DNA of 64,000 nt, from NCBI GenBank assembly GCA_036768485.1, contig JAVLUZ010000020.1, positions 1 through 64,000 of the forward strand, given 5' to 3'. The translations under genes and the position numbers were made by a program. Of the stretch, positions 10,687 to 22,760 are shown piece after piece; the stretch's first letter is position 1; the number at the start of each line of letters is the position of its first letter. The stretch comes from Mermis nigrescens (taxonomy: Eukaryota > Nematoda > Enoplea > Mermithida > Mermithidae). The notes beneath the pieces are model-generated. The model searched no databases, was not told where the DNA came from, and saw only the letters and a program-made list of their open reading frames with translations.

Positions 10687-11861
10687 TGAATGACACTGTT
10701 TTATTACTTCATATTTACTCCTGAAACATAATCAAGCTTAACTGTCATAGTTATAGCCCAATTCGCAATTCATTCTTCGTACTAATCAGAATTAGACTAG
10801 AGAATTTATAGATTCGGCCTTCGGCCGAAGCTTCGGCCGGAGCCGAAGCAAGAGCTGACTGAAGCTTCGGCTTCGGCCGAAGCAAAATTTTGGAGCTTCG
10901 GTCGTTCACTGGTTGTGACTTCCCAAAAATCTTTGTTCATGTACAGAGACGGTCCTAAAAAGTCTTTGTACATCGGGAAAAATTTTTGCCGAATACAAAA
11001 AACCGTGCTTCCAGATCGCCAAGAAAGTAAATAAATGTCTTTAATAGGTATCAATCGGACGCGTAGCGCCGGATAAATTTGAAAAATCAAGGTCACTGAC
11101 GGCCAAAAATCATTGCAAATTGCAAATCCATTCTTTATCTCGCCAAATATTTTTAGCCAATAGGGTGCGGTCGCCCCCGCCCCTGCTAACGCGTATTGTT
11201 ACTAAAAGTGCATCTATAAATAAGTTAAACCATGCTTTATATTGCTATTGTGTCACACCCAAGAGACATGGCTTCAGCTTTAATATAGCGCCAATATTTG
11301 TCACATTATTACTATTTGTCACCTTAAATTTTAATGTTTGACGAGGCCATCAGTTTGTTGCTGAGTTGATTAAAATGTTGAAGATGATCCATTTGCCTGT
11401 TATTAGGCCTACGTCATTTTTCGTTGTTTTTCAATATTTCTGCAATGCAATATGCGTGCATTATATATTTAGACCCAGACCCGGCACCATATTGAAGGCG
11501 GGTCCGGGTCCAAGTTTATGGATACAGCCAGGTCCGGGTATGGGTCTGGGTCCAGAAATTTAGGATTGTCGGGTCTGGGTCCGGGTTCAAAATTTTAGCC
11601 GGGTACCCGGCTATTTGGGTCCGGGTCAGGGTACCCGGCACAACCCTAATACATATGTATGGTCGAATCAGTACAGTTTTCAAAATTAACACTTGCCCAT
11701 TGATAAATAACTAGCAGTATTACATTCTGTACAAAATACGAATTACACTTAATTTTTCCCCAGCCCCGCTCATTTTTGATATTGCCCCGGCCGGGGCCGG
11801 GGATGCCAAAAAATGGCCGGGGATAGCCGGGGCCAGACCCCAGTCGATCACTATTTGCCAT

Positions 11862-12368
11862 ACCCCTTCCCGAAAAATGCCGGCTACCCCGTGAGCATTT
11901 ACTTCTCTTCCTAGATATGCTTAAGAAGATTAAGCGCCAGGCCAATGCGCAATGAAAAGTACGCTTACATTTTATATACTTCATTACTTTCTATTTTATT
12001 TTTTTCACATTCTTTTCACTCAACTAGACATTTTCGGACCTTAAAAATTTTGGCACTATCCAATCATCGATGAGAAATCCAGGATTTTCAGACAGGAGGA
12101 GCGATCATTCAGAATTTTCCCAAAAGTGTCGAAAGTAGTAGTAAAAATCTGTTCATTATCAGTGAATTTGTGGTTATTCGCTGTCGTTTGGTAGTTAGAA
12201 TTTAATAATGCGAAAAACATTTCAGAAATTCCAAATTTTTTGAAAACTTTTCATGAAAAACGCACATATGTATATACTTTCTCTCAATTTGCCTACGAAT
12301 TAGAGCTAAAAATCAGCACAGACCCCAAGAAAAACACGTCGCAGCCAAAAGATAGTTTCCTTTTACCT
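11862..12368. other. No gene recognised
   Basis: Non-coding DNA between the nest and the next MITE. A short Lys/Asn-rich open frame near 12240 has no recognisable domain. Confidence 0.45.
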
Positions 12369-12376
12369 ATCCTATG

Positions 12377-12611
12377 CATACCTGGGCATGGGAGGTTTTG
12401 GGGTATACACCCCCAGAAACCAAAATACCCCCCCCCCCCAAAATTCAATTTTTTTTGTTTTTTCGCAATTTATGATGTCAATGAATAGTGCTCGATGAGA
12501 AACGTTGGAAAATGGTGTTTTTTGCCATACCACCATTTTTAAGGCCATTTTTTGATTTTCGAAAAAATCTTGCACCCCCTTCCCCTAGAGCTTTGGTGTT
12601 GCCCACCTATG
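12377..12611 (+). mobile_element. MITE of the CACACCTGGGCG family
   Basis: Starts CATACCTGGGCATGGG and ends GCCCACCTATG, 235 bp. Flanks ATCCTATG (12369-12376) and AACCTATG (12612-12619) agree at 7 of 8 bases. Standard body: ACCAAAATACCCCC, TTTTTCGCAATTT, GCTCGATGAGAAACG, CCACCATTTTTAAGG. Confidence 0.85.
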
Positions 12612-12931
12612 AACCTATGCTTAAGAGTTGTACATGTTTATAACAGAGGAATAAGGGGATTCCGCCAATCGAACGATCGGGCCTAGAATCTGACCAGGAC
12701 TGGGCTTTTGAGGCCGGGGGGACCTGAATTTCATTGTACTTTTGTGAATGCGCAGAAGTATGCATGAAGCATAGGTATCGACCGACCCATTTTTGACTAG
12801 TAGTTTTCAATAGCCGAACAGTGTAGGATCGCATGCTTTGGCTGTTTTCAAATACTTTCTAGCAATTTAATATTTAGAAAATAATTTTTAACCAGCATGA
12901 AACATAACTGATTCTTCGTGACCTGGGGGTG
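12612..12931. other. No gene recognised
   Basis: Unremarkable non-coding DNA between a MITE and the next hAT-like element. Confidence 0.45.
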
Positions 12932-13086
12932 CTTACAAGTAGAGCTGCACACTTTGCAAATTTTACTACCCGGTACCCGGCTATTTCATTACCCGGGTAC
13001 CCGGGTAATTCGGGTACCCGGGTATACCCGGGTAGGACCTTGGATAAAAGAGAATGCAGTGAACATCGTTTATTTACGGTTGACAG

Positions 13087-14943
13087 CAGTGATCGTACAG
13101 GGTCAGATCTTCACCCCCGGTCGGGGTCGGGGTCAGGGTTGAAGATTAACAATTAACATTGCATGATTACATACCAATTTAAAAAGGATAAAAACGATAC
13201 TTCACTTGCTTATAGAGAATACTAATAAAGCTGGTTAAGTTCAAGATTTTATTTTCATTCCAAGTTCAAACATGGTTTTAGCAATTTAGCATCACTTTCG
13301 ATTTTCATCACTAATCGCTCTCGCTTTTTCGCATTCTTCCACAGTTTTTTCTTAACGGTATTCTTTGGCGCACTGATTGTGAGGAGCCAACGGCGCGAAG
13401 CGCCAAAAATTTTCGAAATTTTTACTGTTTTCATGTAGAATTTACGGCCTTTTTATTGACAAACAGTTCGTAAATCATAAGTGGCGCAGAGCACCAAGAA
13501 ATTCAGTCATTTTTACCGCCCTTAACATGTTGTATAGATATATGAATACTGAATACTAATAGTCTGACAGAGCAGAACAGGAAAACTACGAATTGTAAAC
13601 TTAGTATGAAGATATTTTGACTGATCCAGGCTTTTAAACGCAATGCTGGAGCTTTACAAAAAGAAAGACAATCATCGGCGGTGCTATACGCAGAAAAATT
13701 TTGACGTTTTTACTCTTTAAACTCAATTTATACCGCTTAAATCATACAGAAAAGATAAACTAATTGCGGCGCGAAGCGCCAGAAATTTTTAAAAATTCTT
13801 AATCCTTTTACCTTTTCTGTCCTCCTAAATATCTCTTTGCACGTGTAAAACGAGATTGTACGGCTGGGGGTCTGGGGTGGCGCGCTCAAGCGCCCCCAAC
13901 GGGGTCCGGGCAGAACCCCGGAAAATTCTGTAAAAAAGCACTCTAATTTATTAGTAACGTTAAAATTTTCGAAAATCGGCAAAATCTCGGTTCTGGATTA
14001 AGCCCGAAAAAACTTAAAATTGATGAACTCCTACACTGCACAAAACTTCCTGAAATGCCTTTTTCGACCTTTGCTAAGTGAGAGCAGCAACGGGTCGCAA
14101 CCAATAAGTCATTGAAAGATGTATCAATGAGAATTTTGTTCTTACCGTTTTCAGGCCCATTTGTGGCCTTCTTATTATAAATAGTTCAGAAAACAGAAAA
14201 TGCGCAAAAACACAAGAAAATTTGGCCTTTCCTTTCATTTAAAATAGAATTATGCGTCCTTGTAAACAAAGATAAACAAAGCAGAGAATATAAAAATTGG
14301 TACGCAAACATTTTCGCACTTTTACTATTATGTTCAACAAGCATGTGCAGTTTCATTCAATGAACTAATAGTGCATTAAATAATTAAAGTGATGCGAATC
14401 GCTAGATTATTTTAACAGATTCAAGCTTTTGAACTCATCGGATCTGTATAACAATAAATAATAATGACTCAGCGCGAAGCGCCGGAAAATTTTGACGTTT
14501 GTGCCTTTTTGAACTCAATGTTCTGGACTCATTGCGCCAGAAAGGTCAACATAATTTCTGAAAAATTTCGGGGGGGGGTATGTGCCCCCACTGCCCCCCT
14601 GGCTACGCCTATGATTCCGTGTGTCAGTAATTTTGGCGCACTTTATGGTGATAAATATGCGAACATGTATGTAAGTGTTAAAAACATGGCGACTAGGCGT
14701 ACATTTTATGAAATACCACAAGTGTCGAGTTTAACATATTCATTATGCTCGTGAATGAATCGTCCTTGTTCCGACTTTATTTGGTTTTTATACAATCCTG
14801 CCATGTACCAAAGAATAAAATGCTATATTTCACCCCCGAAAAAAGATTCAACCCCAACTCGAAAAATCTTGCCCCCGTTCGGGGGTCGGGGTTAAGGCCG
14901 GGGTTTTCCAGGGTCGGGGTCGGGGTCTCCCGTACGATCACTG
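13087..14943 (+). mobile_element. hAT-like element, TIR CAGTGATCGTAC (dispersed copy)
   Basis: Starts CAGTGATCGTACAGGG and ends CCCGTACGATCACTG; flanks GTTGACAG (13079-13086) and ATTGACAG (14944-14951) match at 7 of 8. Both ends have GGTCGGGGTC repeats. The interior contains GGCGCGAAGCGCC palindromes (about 13391, 13768, 14472) and, near 14600, a CTGGCTACGCCTATG terminus of another family. Four inverted copies form the insert of the 3.02-kb tandem repeat (31-42 kb). Confidence 0.85.
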
Positions 14944-15235
14944 ATTGACAGTGAGGTATAGGGCAAAGTGATATTTAAGCACTAAAATTATTGAAAAATT
15001 AATGCAAGATTAAATAGAATCAAGGCTTTAATCTGAAGAATTCGTATGCATTTAATGAAATTTAAGTCATTTTCATAATTCAAAGCAAAAAATTGTGAAG
15101 CAGGTTTTGTATCGTCATAGCGTCATTAAAACATTTGAAGCAGGAAAACACATTGACGAAAAGCAATTTTGAAATCAATCAGAAATGAAAATTTATTCAA
15201 AAACAAGTCTTTCTGGAGCTAACTGCAGAGGCGTA

Positions 15236-15885
15236 GTCAGAATTTTGGTTCGAGGGCATAAACGTTTTCATGTAGAATTTACGGCCTTTCTATTGACAAA
15301 CAGTTCGGAATTCATAAGTGGCGCAAAGTGCCAAGAAATTTAGTCATATTTTCCACCCTTAATAGTTTGTAGATGTATCAATGAAAATTTTGTTATTACC
15401 GTTTTCAGGCCCATTTATGACCTTCTTATTAACAAAAGTAGTTCAGAGAACAAGAAATGCGCAAGAACATAAGAAAATTCGGCCATTCCTTTTATTTAAA
15501 ATAGGATTATGTGTCTTTGTAAAGAAAGACAAACGAAACAAAGAATAGACAAACTGGTACACAAAATACAAAAAAAGCAGAGAATAGACAAACTGGTACG
15601 CAATCATTTTCTTACTTTTACTATTAAGTTCAACAAGCATGCGCAGTTTCATTCAACGAACAAATAGTGCATTAAATTACTAAAGTGATGTGAAGTGCTG
15701 GATTATTTTAGCTGATTCAAGCTTTTAAATTCATTGGATCTATATAGCAGTAAATAATAATGACTTGGCGCGAAGCGCCGGAAAATTTCGACGTTTTTGT
15801 CTTTTTGAACTCAATTTTCTGGACACACATTAGTCCAACAAAAAATCAACAATATTTCTCAAAAATTTTGGGGGCTACGCCTATG
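15236..15885. mobile_element. Short hAT-like element, TIR CAGAGGCGTAG
   Basis: Left end CAGAGGCGTAGTCAG, right end GGGGGCTACGCCTATG, with flanks GCTAACTG (15228-15235) and GCTGACTG (15886-15893), 7 of 8 identical. 650 bp, no coding potential. Its interior resembles parts of the CAGTGATCGTAC family (for example GACGTTTTTGTCTTTTTGAA), hinting at shared ancestry or gene conversion among these non-autonomous elements. Confidence 0.8.
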
Positions 15886-16383
15886 GCTGACTGCATTTGG
15901 AACATCGATAGGCTTTGAATCAGGTCTAACTAAAACAGTTGCGCGCACGATGTGAATAAAAGTTGCAGTCTAAATTTATATAATGGTCACAGAAGTAAAT
16001 GCATTAGAAAAAAGCGTCGCTAGCAGATAAATTCTTGTTCAAATTTGTTTACAATAGAGAATAAGAAGAATTCGGCACAAATAGAATAATTTACCTAAAG
16101 ACCTGAATAATGGAATTTGCCTAAACCGTATGTGCGATATACTGTGACAATAGGAAATATTAAGAGACTCGCTTAATCAACAATATACGGTTGATTATAT
16201 CAAATCACATTTACATTGTGATTCAATCGCACTTTAGAAGCAATACGTTTCTAGGTTTCTAATTCGATTCTTAGCACATATTGCATAACTGCAGTGCTAA
16301 TTTTCCATTTTATGTTAGGGGATTCGGGTACCTGGTATACCCGGGTACCCGTTCGGGTACCCGCGTGCAGCTCTACTTACAAG

Positions 16384-17434
16384 TGCAAAGAAATACACAA
16401 AAGGGCATAAAAATTGGAGATTTTTTGAATGTATTTGGAAACTTTCAATCTTAAAATTCTAAACGGTCGGAAAGAAGCCATACTTTATTTTTATTATATA
16501 TAAAAAGTTCCTTATGCCATTCGCATATCATCAAGCATCTCCTCTTACTAAGTGAGAAGAGAAGATAGAGTACCTGTTTTAGTTCCTAAAATCTGTGGGT
16601 TTTTATATAAGGCTACACAACTATATAACGTGAAGCGATAGGAATCGCAAATTCTTTATTGTGTTTGACTCTAAGACATACGTGCAACAAGGTCAGGGTC
16701 GGCAAAGGGGTAAAATCTCAGAAATCCAAAACAGTAAATTTACAGCCCAAAGAATTTTGTGAAAAGAGCATTCCAATTTAAAGTCGTAACATTAAAATTT
16801 TTACAAAATCAGCCGAATCACGGCTCTGAATTCACCTTAACAATGATCAAAATTCATCAGCAAATTCATAATCATCGCCAAATAATTGCTGCCATTCTTG
16901 CTTCTAGAAGAAATCTTATTTTCTGCATAAAACCCGTGCAAAACAGAAGACTATGCAAAATACGCTTAAAGTTGTATAACGACTAAAAGTGTATTTTAAA
17001 CCGCGCGCACTAGATACTCTAATTACTATTGTAAAATTCGGCGCGAAGCGCTAAAAATTTTTTGCGATTTTTAGCTAAAAAACACAAGGGGGAGTTAATG
17101 AAAAAATCATTCACACATTCCATTCCGGAGGGGGAGGACGTGCCCTCTATCTCCCCTGCATACGTGCCTGGACGCATTTGTCAACTGTTTAATGCTACTA
17201 AGTCTCAAAAATAAAGAAATCATGCATAGAAAACGGGGTAGAAAATGCAATTGATCTAATAAGTGATAAAATGCATCGGTGTTGAAATATTTTCTCCATG
17301 GAAATTCGGCCATGTATGTAACAACAAGCGATGCTTTACCTTGTGTCTGCACAAACATAAAGTCTTCATAGAATTTCAGACATTTCTTGTATGATACCGA
17401 CTATAGAAGTTTCTAGAATTGCTTGAGAATGCAG
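16384..17434. other. No gene; old repeat fragments
   Basis: A GGTCAGGGTCGG scrap near 16691 and a GGCGCGAAGCGC palindrome near 17039 show pieces of the same repeat pool. Open frames here are short and without motifs. Confidence 0.45.
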
Positions 17435-17546
17435 ATTGGTGCCAGACATGGGCTAAGCCCAAGGCATAAATGGGGCGAAAATTGTGATGCGAGCAAAGCA
17501 ATTTTGCCCTTATAATCTCAAGCTTAGCCCACACGCTGGCACCAAT
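17435..17546. repeat. Hairpin element ATTGGTGCCAG...CTGGCACCAAT (copy 1)
   Basis: A 112-bp imperfect palindrome with arms ATTGGTGCCAGACATGGGCT and AGCTTAGCCCACACGCTGGC followed by ACCAAT. Inner arms carry the AGGCATAAA and GCGAAAATT blocks. Related hairpins are at 24107-24239 and 25409-25545. Confidence 0.75.
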
Positions 17547-18137
17547 GTAAATGCTCCTAACTAAACCTATGCCTAGGGCATTGGTGACAACAACCCAGTC
17601 AGACCCTAAAAATAGTATATACTTAAACCAACTTTCTGGATGCAAAATAGCATCCTGAAAATGATTTTAAAAAATCTTTTGTAGCAACAAGAAATTTTTA
17701 TTACTAATAAACCAAACTGATGAAATACAAGGTTTAGGTTTAAAAAAATTTGGTAGGCATTGAAGTGAATAAGTGCCCAGCGTTGTACACCTACTCCTTA
17801 AATTCATTTAGAAAAAGATATGCATAGTCAAGCCGAAACAGGAATACCACAGTGTGTGCCATAGGTATTATTTTTATCTGACTGCAAATAATCACTGCTG
17901 AATGAAACACTGAATTTCTGATGTTATTCTCAAAAATAGTCATAGTGCAGCCAGCGTCATGCAGTCGCGAGGTGGCTCAATTACCAACTCAAAATTTTCA
18001 AATTTCCACCCGTCACTGGGACACTTGTCAGGTGAGAATAGTCTGCCCTTCAACTTTCACAATTACGCAATCGTATAGGCTCGGCTAGGGCTGATAGGCG
18101 CAAATAACTTCAATTGCTAAAAAATGCCTCTAATGGC
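17547..18137. other. No gene recognised
   Basis: Non-coding DNA leading to the next TIR element; no terminal repeats or motifs found. Confidence 0.45.
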
Positions 18138-19168
18138 CTCAAAACTAGTGATCGACCAGGGCGACTTTTTGGCCGGGGCCGGGGTGGTACTGGGGCTGAA
18201 AAAAATCCCCAGCCCTAGTCAGAGGTCGGGGTCAGACAAGAAAAATATTATTGCATGACACATACTTGGGGTGGGCATAGGAAAAGAAGTAATGAGCGAC
18301 TGCTCCATTCAGTAGTAAATGGCAAGCGCAAAATTAGGTGCACCCTTTCATATCAACTTTTATTACTATTTATGTCACAAGAAACAAATTTAGTCCAGTG
18401 TTTCATTGTCTGAATCATTGATAAAGTCCATGTCGCTGCTATTAGCACACTATATCATTTGAATCTTCACTACTGCTACTGCTGCTGTAGCGATTGGATG
18501 CAATAGGTATTGGATGTAATAAATGAGACATCACACATTCCCATAAGGGGGAGGGGTATTACCCCTCAGGGTTCAAGACACAAGTCACTGCCAGACGATT
18601 TTTGGTGAAAACCTTTTGAATTTTTTGAACTTATTTTCCAGTATGGCAATATTGTACCTAACTATCAGAATTTCACGGAGTGATACATTATTTTACAATA
18701 TGAGCTAGAGTAAATAGATAAACTATCACTATAAAACATGCATGTAATCGCTTAAAATTTTATGAGGGTCCCTCAGTATACATGTAACGGTTGGAAATCT
18801 AGGGTAGGGGTCCCTCGCCATTTTTAGAAGGAGGGGGTTAGTGACTAGATCAAAAATGGTAAAAACACATAAAAATAGCCAAAAAACGCAGGTTTTCGCC
18901 AATAAATGGGGGAGGGGGTGGTCAAATATTTTCTGACTTCCAAGGAAGTTTGGGGCTTTAAAGCGTGGATGGGGGATGGCCCAAATCCCCTGTCACATGT
19001 ATATTTCTCGGCCATTTTCAGGGAAAGGGGGGTAAGTGGCTCCATTTTTGCAACCGCTTACCCCCTGAAAATCTTTAAAATGGTAGAATTTGCAATTAGG
19101 AATTCTACCGCTTTTTGCAGTTTTTGTCCTTCAAAAACTTTGTACGTGTACAAAGACGGTCCTGAAAC

Positions 19169-21055
19169 CAGTGATTGACCGGGCTCAAAAAATACCGGGC
19201 CCAGGCCCGGGCTTTGCTGCCGGGCTTGGTACCGGGCCCAGGCCCGGGCTTATATACTAACAGCATGCCTTGCTTCCAATATAATGTTATGCATAAGATA
19301 CATATTTAGACCGATTTTACATTTGTTATTTGTCAAACGCAAGGCTTACTGCTGTATCAAGAAGATTTTTGAATTCTAAGCTCTGTAAAATATTCAATCT
19401 TTCTAAAAATAAATTAAGTAGTTAGCAAGGATTTTGGAAGCATTATTCAAGCAAGAACAAAGTTTTTAATATAATAGCGCGCAATTCCATCATTAAAATG
19501 CACGTGCAACTAAACACGGTTTGTAAAGCACAAGGTTTCATGTAGATATATAAGGAAATTGAGCATTAAATTTATGCATTCAGACATAACAGCGACTATG
19601 ATATGGTCGGATAGAAGATATGCTGTTTGGATTTTAGAACTCAAACTATAGCGTACATTGACGTCAATTGAAATTGTGTAGTGTATAGGATAGGCATAGG
19701 ACACGTATTGAAGTCATAGGCGTAGCCAGAGCGCATTGGGGGCGAAATTTTTCAGAAATTTTGTTGATTTTTCGAGTGTAATAATTGTGTCCAGAAAATT
19801 GAGTTCAAAAAAGCAAAAACGTCTTAATTATATTTATTGTTGCTTTTGTCTTTCTTCACAAGGACAGGACACATAATCCTATTTTAAATGAAAGGAATGG
19901 CCAAATTTTCTTATGTTTTTGTGCATTTTCTGTTTTCTGAATTATATCTTGTTAATAAGAAGGCCACAAATGGGCCTGAATACGATATGAACAAAATTGT
20001 CACATCTTTTTATATCTTATTGGCAGCACTCTTTGCTGCGCTTTATACTTAGCTTTATACTCAGCTCAGAAATCTTGTACAATGTAGGACTTCATCAAGT
20101 TTAAGTGTTTTGGGCTTAATTTAGAACCGAGATTTGGCCGATTTTGCGAAAATTTTAGTGATAGTATTTAACATTAAAGTGCTTTTTTTACAAAATTTTC
20201 TAGGGGCGATTGAGCGCGCCACTGCAGCCCCCACCGTAAAATCTCGTTGTACATGTGCAGCGAGATTTTTGGGAGGACGAAAAGGAAAAGGGGTTCGCCG
20301 AAATTAATTTGTCTGTTCTGTATGATTTTAGCGGTATAAATTGTGTTTAAAGAGCTGAAACGTCAAAATTTCCCGGCGCATGGCGCTGCTGGTTATTGTT
20401 CTTTCTTTTTGTAAAGCTTCAGCATTGTGTTTAATAGCCTAAATCAGGCAAAATATCACAGAATATTAGTATTCACAGGCTACAAAATGTTAAGGACAGT
20501 AAAAGATTACTAAATTCCTTGGTGCTTTGCGCCTCTTATGATTTCCGAACTGTTTGTCAATAGACCGTAAATTCTACATGAAAATGGTATAAATTTCAAA
20601 ATTTCCGGCGTTTCGCGCTGATTAACATTTTTGTATTTCTGATTGTCAGAAACCCATAAATTAGCTAGGCTACACTACTGAAGGTCGGAAAACTCAATTT
20701 TATCATAGGTACATAACGTTACTGACATTCAATGCAAAATTAGTCTTGAAAATTTTTTTTGTGTATCTCCCCGAACCAAAATCCTGGCTACGCCTCTGGT
20801 TGAAGCGTTGTATAGAAGATGAATGCACATATGAAGTTGACAAGTATATGATAATGAGCAGGTGGGCAGAAGTAAGGCAAATGGATATAAATAGAATCAC
20901 AGGCTAGCAAATTCGTAAGAAATACGGACAACAGCTGAAATAGTAAACGTCTAAAATATTAACGATAATTATTTGAGCCGGTGCTTTTCAGCCGGGCCCG
21001 GGCCTGCTATGACCAGCCGGGCCCAGTACGGGCCCGGGTACCCGGTCGATCACTG
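19169..21055. mobile_element. hAT-like element, TIR CAGTGATTGACCGGGC
   Basis: Left end CAGTGATTGACCGGGC, right end ACCCGGTCGATCACTG, perfect 8-bp TSD CCTGAAAC (19161-19168 and 21056-21063). Subterminal repeats are CCCGGGC/GGGCCCAGG. 1.9 kb, with the 19715-20798 element inside. No transposase. Confidence 0.9.
19715..20798. mobile_element. Element with CATAGGCGTAGCCAG / CTGGCTACGCCTCTG ends
   Basis: Inverted ends CATAGGCGTAGCCAG and CTGGCTACGCCTCTG bound 1.08 kb. Flanks ATTGAAGT and GTTGAAGC share only TTGAAG (6 of 8), so the TSD is worn. It is the full-length relative of 10180-10686, and internal sequence is shared with the CAGTGATCGTAC family (CTCTTTGCTGCGCTT, ACCGAGATTTG). Confidence 0.7.
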
Positions 21056-22548
21056 CCTGAAACGTCTTTGTACATCAGCAAAAATCTTCGCCAAATACAA
21101 AAAGACCGTGCTTCTGAATGTGATAATTCGGCCTGAATTTAGTTGATAATATTAGTTCGGCGCGAAGTGCCGAAATTTTTTGAGCTTTTGATGGAATTCA
21201 CACATAAAAGTCGACTGAAAAAGCTAAAACAACTTGTACTACAAAATCAGAAATATTACAAAAATTGTAATATGCGAATCAAATCTTGTAATAAACAACA
21301 CTGCACTTAGAATGGAAAAAAGTCAAATATTCAGAAACCCAAAAATTAGCCAAATACACTATTAAAGGTCGAAAAACTATGTTCTACCACACTTTACTGT
21401 ACCATATTAAAGTATACAAAAATTTGCATGTAAAAAGCAGTTTTTTTGTATTCGTCAAAGATTTTTCCCGGTGTACAAAGACTTTTCAGAATCTTTGTAC
21501 ATGCACAAAGATTTTTGGGAAGATAAAAACTGTAAAAACGTGTAAAATTCCAAAAAATTTTCGGCACTTCGCTCCGATATGAATGATTATCTGTCCTATA
21601 TATCTTTAAAATGGCAAAATTTGTATTTAGAATGGAAAAATGTCAAATTTTTAGGCGCTTTGCGCCGTTTTGAGACAATTTTAGTAATTTTTGGCGTTAG
21701 AAACCCAGAAATTAGCTAAAATATACAATCAAAAGTCAAAAGACCCTGTTTTACCACACTAAAATCGCTACTGTACTATATTATAGTAACCAAAAATTTG
21801 TGTATACAAAATGTAGACTTTTGGAGACCATATTTGTACGTGCACAAACGGACCGTGTACAAAAAAAAAACACTGGTACAGAATGTACAAAGACTTTTGG
21901 GTAACATCTTTGTTCATGTATATACAAAAGTACACTGTAAAAAAACACTGTCACATACTGATAGTATGCGAAAATGTGTATGTTTAAAAATATATTCATA
22001 AAATATAGCTACAAAAATTTGTTAGGTCATGCAATTTCTGATATCTTTGTACAAGCACAAGAAGCTCGTACAACAAAATAGAGTCGGCTAATATTAGTCC
22101 ACCACTTAATTTTCTAATTTTCTAGTCCTCCAATTCGGGATTTCACCCCTCCCTCAACTCTGGACCTTAGGAAACCATTTGAGACATATTTAGTTCATCA
22201 GATTGGACGCAATTCTGCAGCGTAATTTACATTCGCCTATAATTAATCTCCGTCCTAAAAACTATTACACAAGAAACGCGTTTTAAGGCACACGGTTCCC
22301 ATTCAATCATATGTTAAAGTGTTTTTTGTAAAAATAGTTTGTTGAAAACGTACAAATTCCAACTAGAAATAGAACGTATTTGTCAACTCTAAATCTTCTA
22401 GCCATACCTATGAATGAATGAGTTTAAAGTAGCATTTAGTTTGAATAAGTTAAGTGGAGGAATCGAAAACATGCAGATTTTCCTGAACATTTATTCAGTA
22501 AAAGCTCATTTATACACAGTAGCAAAGTTATAACAAGGACTGAGTAAG

Positions 22549-22557
22549 TATACATAT
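22549..22557. other. Paralogous empty insertion site
   Basis: Sequence on either side (AGCAAAGTTATAACAAGGAC before, TCTAATCAGTACAG after) matches both flanks of the 7706-11648 element, but here there is a single TATACATAT and no insert. It confirms that element's ends and its 8-bp TSD. Confidence 0.8.
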
Positions 22558-22760
22558 GGTCTAATCAGTACAGTTCTCAAAATTAACAATTGCTCATTGA
22601 TAAATAAGTGCCAGTATCACAGCCTGTACAAAATACGAATTACACTAAATTTTTCCCTGGTCCCAGCCATTTTTTGACCTTGCCCCGGCCGGGGCCGAGG
22701 ATGCTGAAAAATGGCCGGGGATTGCTGGGGCTGGAACCCCGGTTGATCACTACTCAAAAC

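Larger units (their letters stand above)
8988..10911. mobile_element. hAT-like element, TIR CAGGGAACGACCGAAGC (fourth level)
   Basis: Left end CAGGGAACGACCGAAGC pairs with right end GCTTCGGTCGTTCACTG. Flanking GTTGTGACT occurs at 8979-8987 and 10912-10920, an 8-bp TSD plus one ambiguous base. Both ends are built of TTCGGCCGAAGC palindromic repeats. The interior holds two tandem copies of the TGTACATGTACAAAG repeat and a truncated TAGCCAGG-type element (10180-10686). No coding sequence. Confidence 0.85.
8108..11185. mobile_element. hAT-like element, TIR CAGTGGCGG (third level)
   Basis: Starts CAGTGGCGGATCTAGG and ends CGCCCCCGCCCCTG, with a perfect 8-bp TSD CTAACGCG (8100-8107 and 11186-11193). 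CAGTGGCGGATC is a familiar style of hAT terminus in animal genomes. It carries one copy of a TGTACATGTACAAAGAT repeat (8661-8955), whose continuation is seen after the fourth-level insertion. Confidence 0.8.
7706..11648. mobile_element. hAT-like element, TIR TAGGGTTGTGCCGGGT (second level)
   Basis: Left end TAGGGTTGTGCCGGGT, right end TACCCGGCACAACCCTA, perfect 8-bp TSD ATACATAT (7698-7705 and 11649-11656). Both subterminal regions are tandem GGGTCC/GGGTCCGG hexamers. The paralogous stretch at about 22460-22650, in the other copy of the host element, lacks this insertion, which confirms both boundaries. No coding sequence. Confidence 0.9.
6183..11853. mobile_element. hAT-like element, TIR TAGTGATCGAC (copy 1), host of a four-level nest
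   Basis: Ends are TAGTGATCGACAGGGGC and, at the right, GACCCCAGTCGATCACTA. A perfect 8-bp TSD TTTGCCAT lies at 6175-6182 and 11854-11861. Subterminal DNA at both ends is made of CCCCGGCC/GGCCGGGG repeats. Removing the nested insertions leaves about 1.7 kb of this element. A second copy is at 18146-22752. 8-bp duplications and TA(G)-type ends are characteristic of hAT transposons; no transposase is encoded, so the copy is non-autonomous. Confidence 0.85.
12940..16375. mobile_element. hAT-like element, TIR TAGAGCTGCAC
   Basis: Left end TAGAGCTGCAC, right end GTGCAGCTCTA, perfect 8-bp TSD CTTACAAG (12932-12939 and 16376-16383). Subterminal DNA at each end is tandem CCCGGGTACCCGGGTA. The TAGAGCTGCAC-style end is typical of hAT. 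About 3.4 kb, carrying two further elements (13087-14943 and 15236-15885) and no transposase. Confidence 0.9.
18146..22752. mobile_element. hAT-like element, TIR TAGTGATCGAC (copy 2)
   Basis: Ends TAGTGATCGACCAGGGC and CCCCGGTTGATCACTA with a perfect 8-bp TSD CTCAAAAC (18138-18145 and 22753-22760). Both ends carry the GGCCGGGG subterminal motif. Internal blocks match copy 1 (for example GAGCGACTGCTCCATTCAG at about 18295 and 6333). Nested inside is 19169-21055, and the region 21100-22080 is a reversed tract of TGTACA-type repeats. The segment around 22549-22557 is the empty site for the 7706-11648 insertion of copy 1. Confidence 0.85.

Noticed and set aside
19141..21900. TGTACATGTACA palindromes as bacterial-type operators or a riboswitch
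   Set aside because: They are the ends of a dispersed repeat in a eukaryotic transposon setting, with no adjacent gene.
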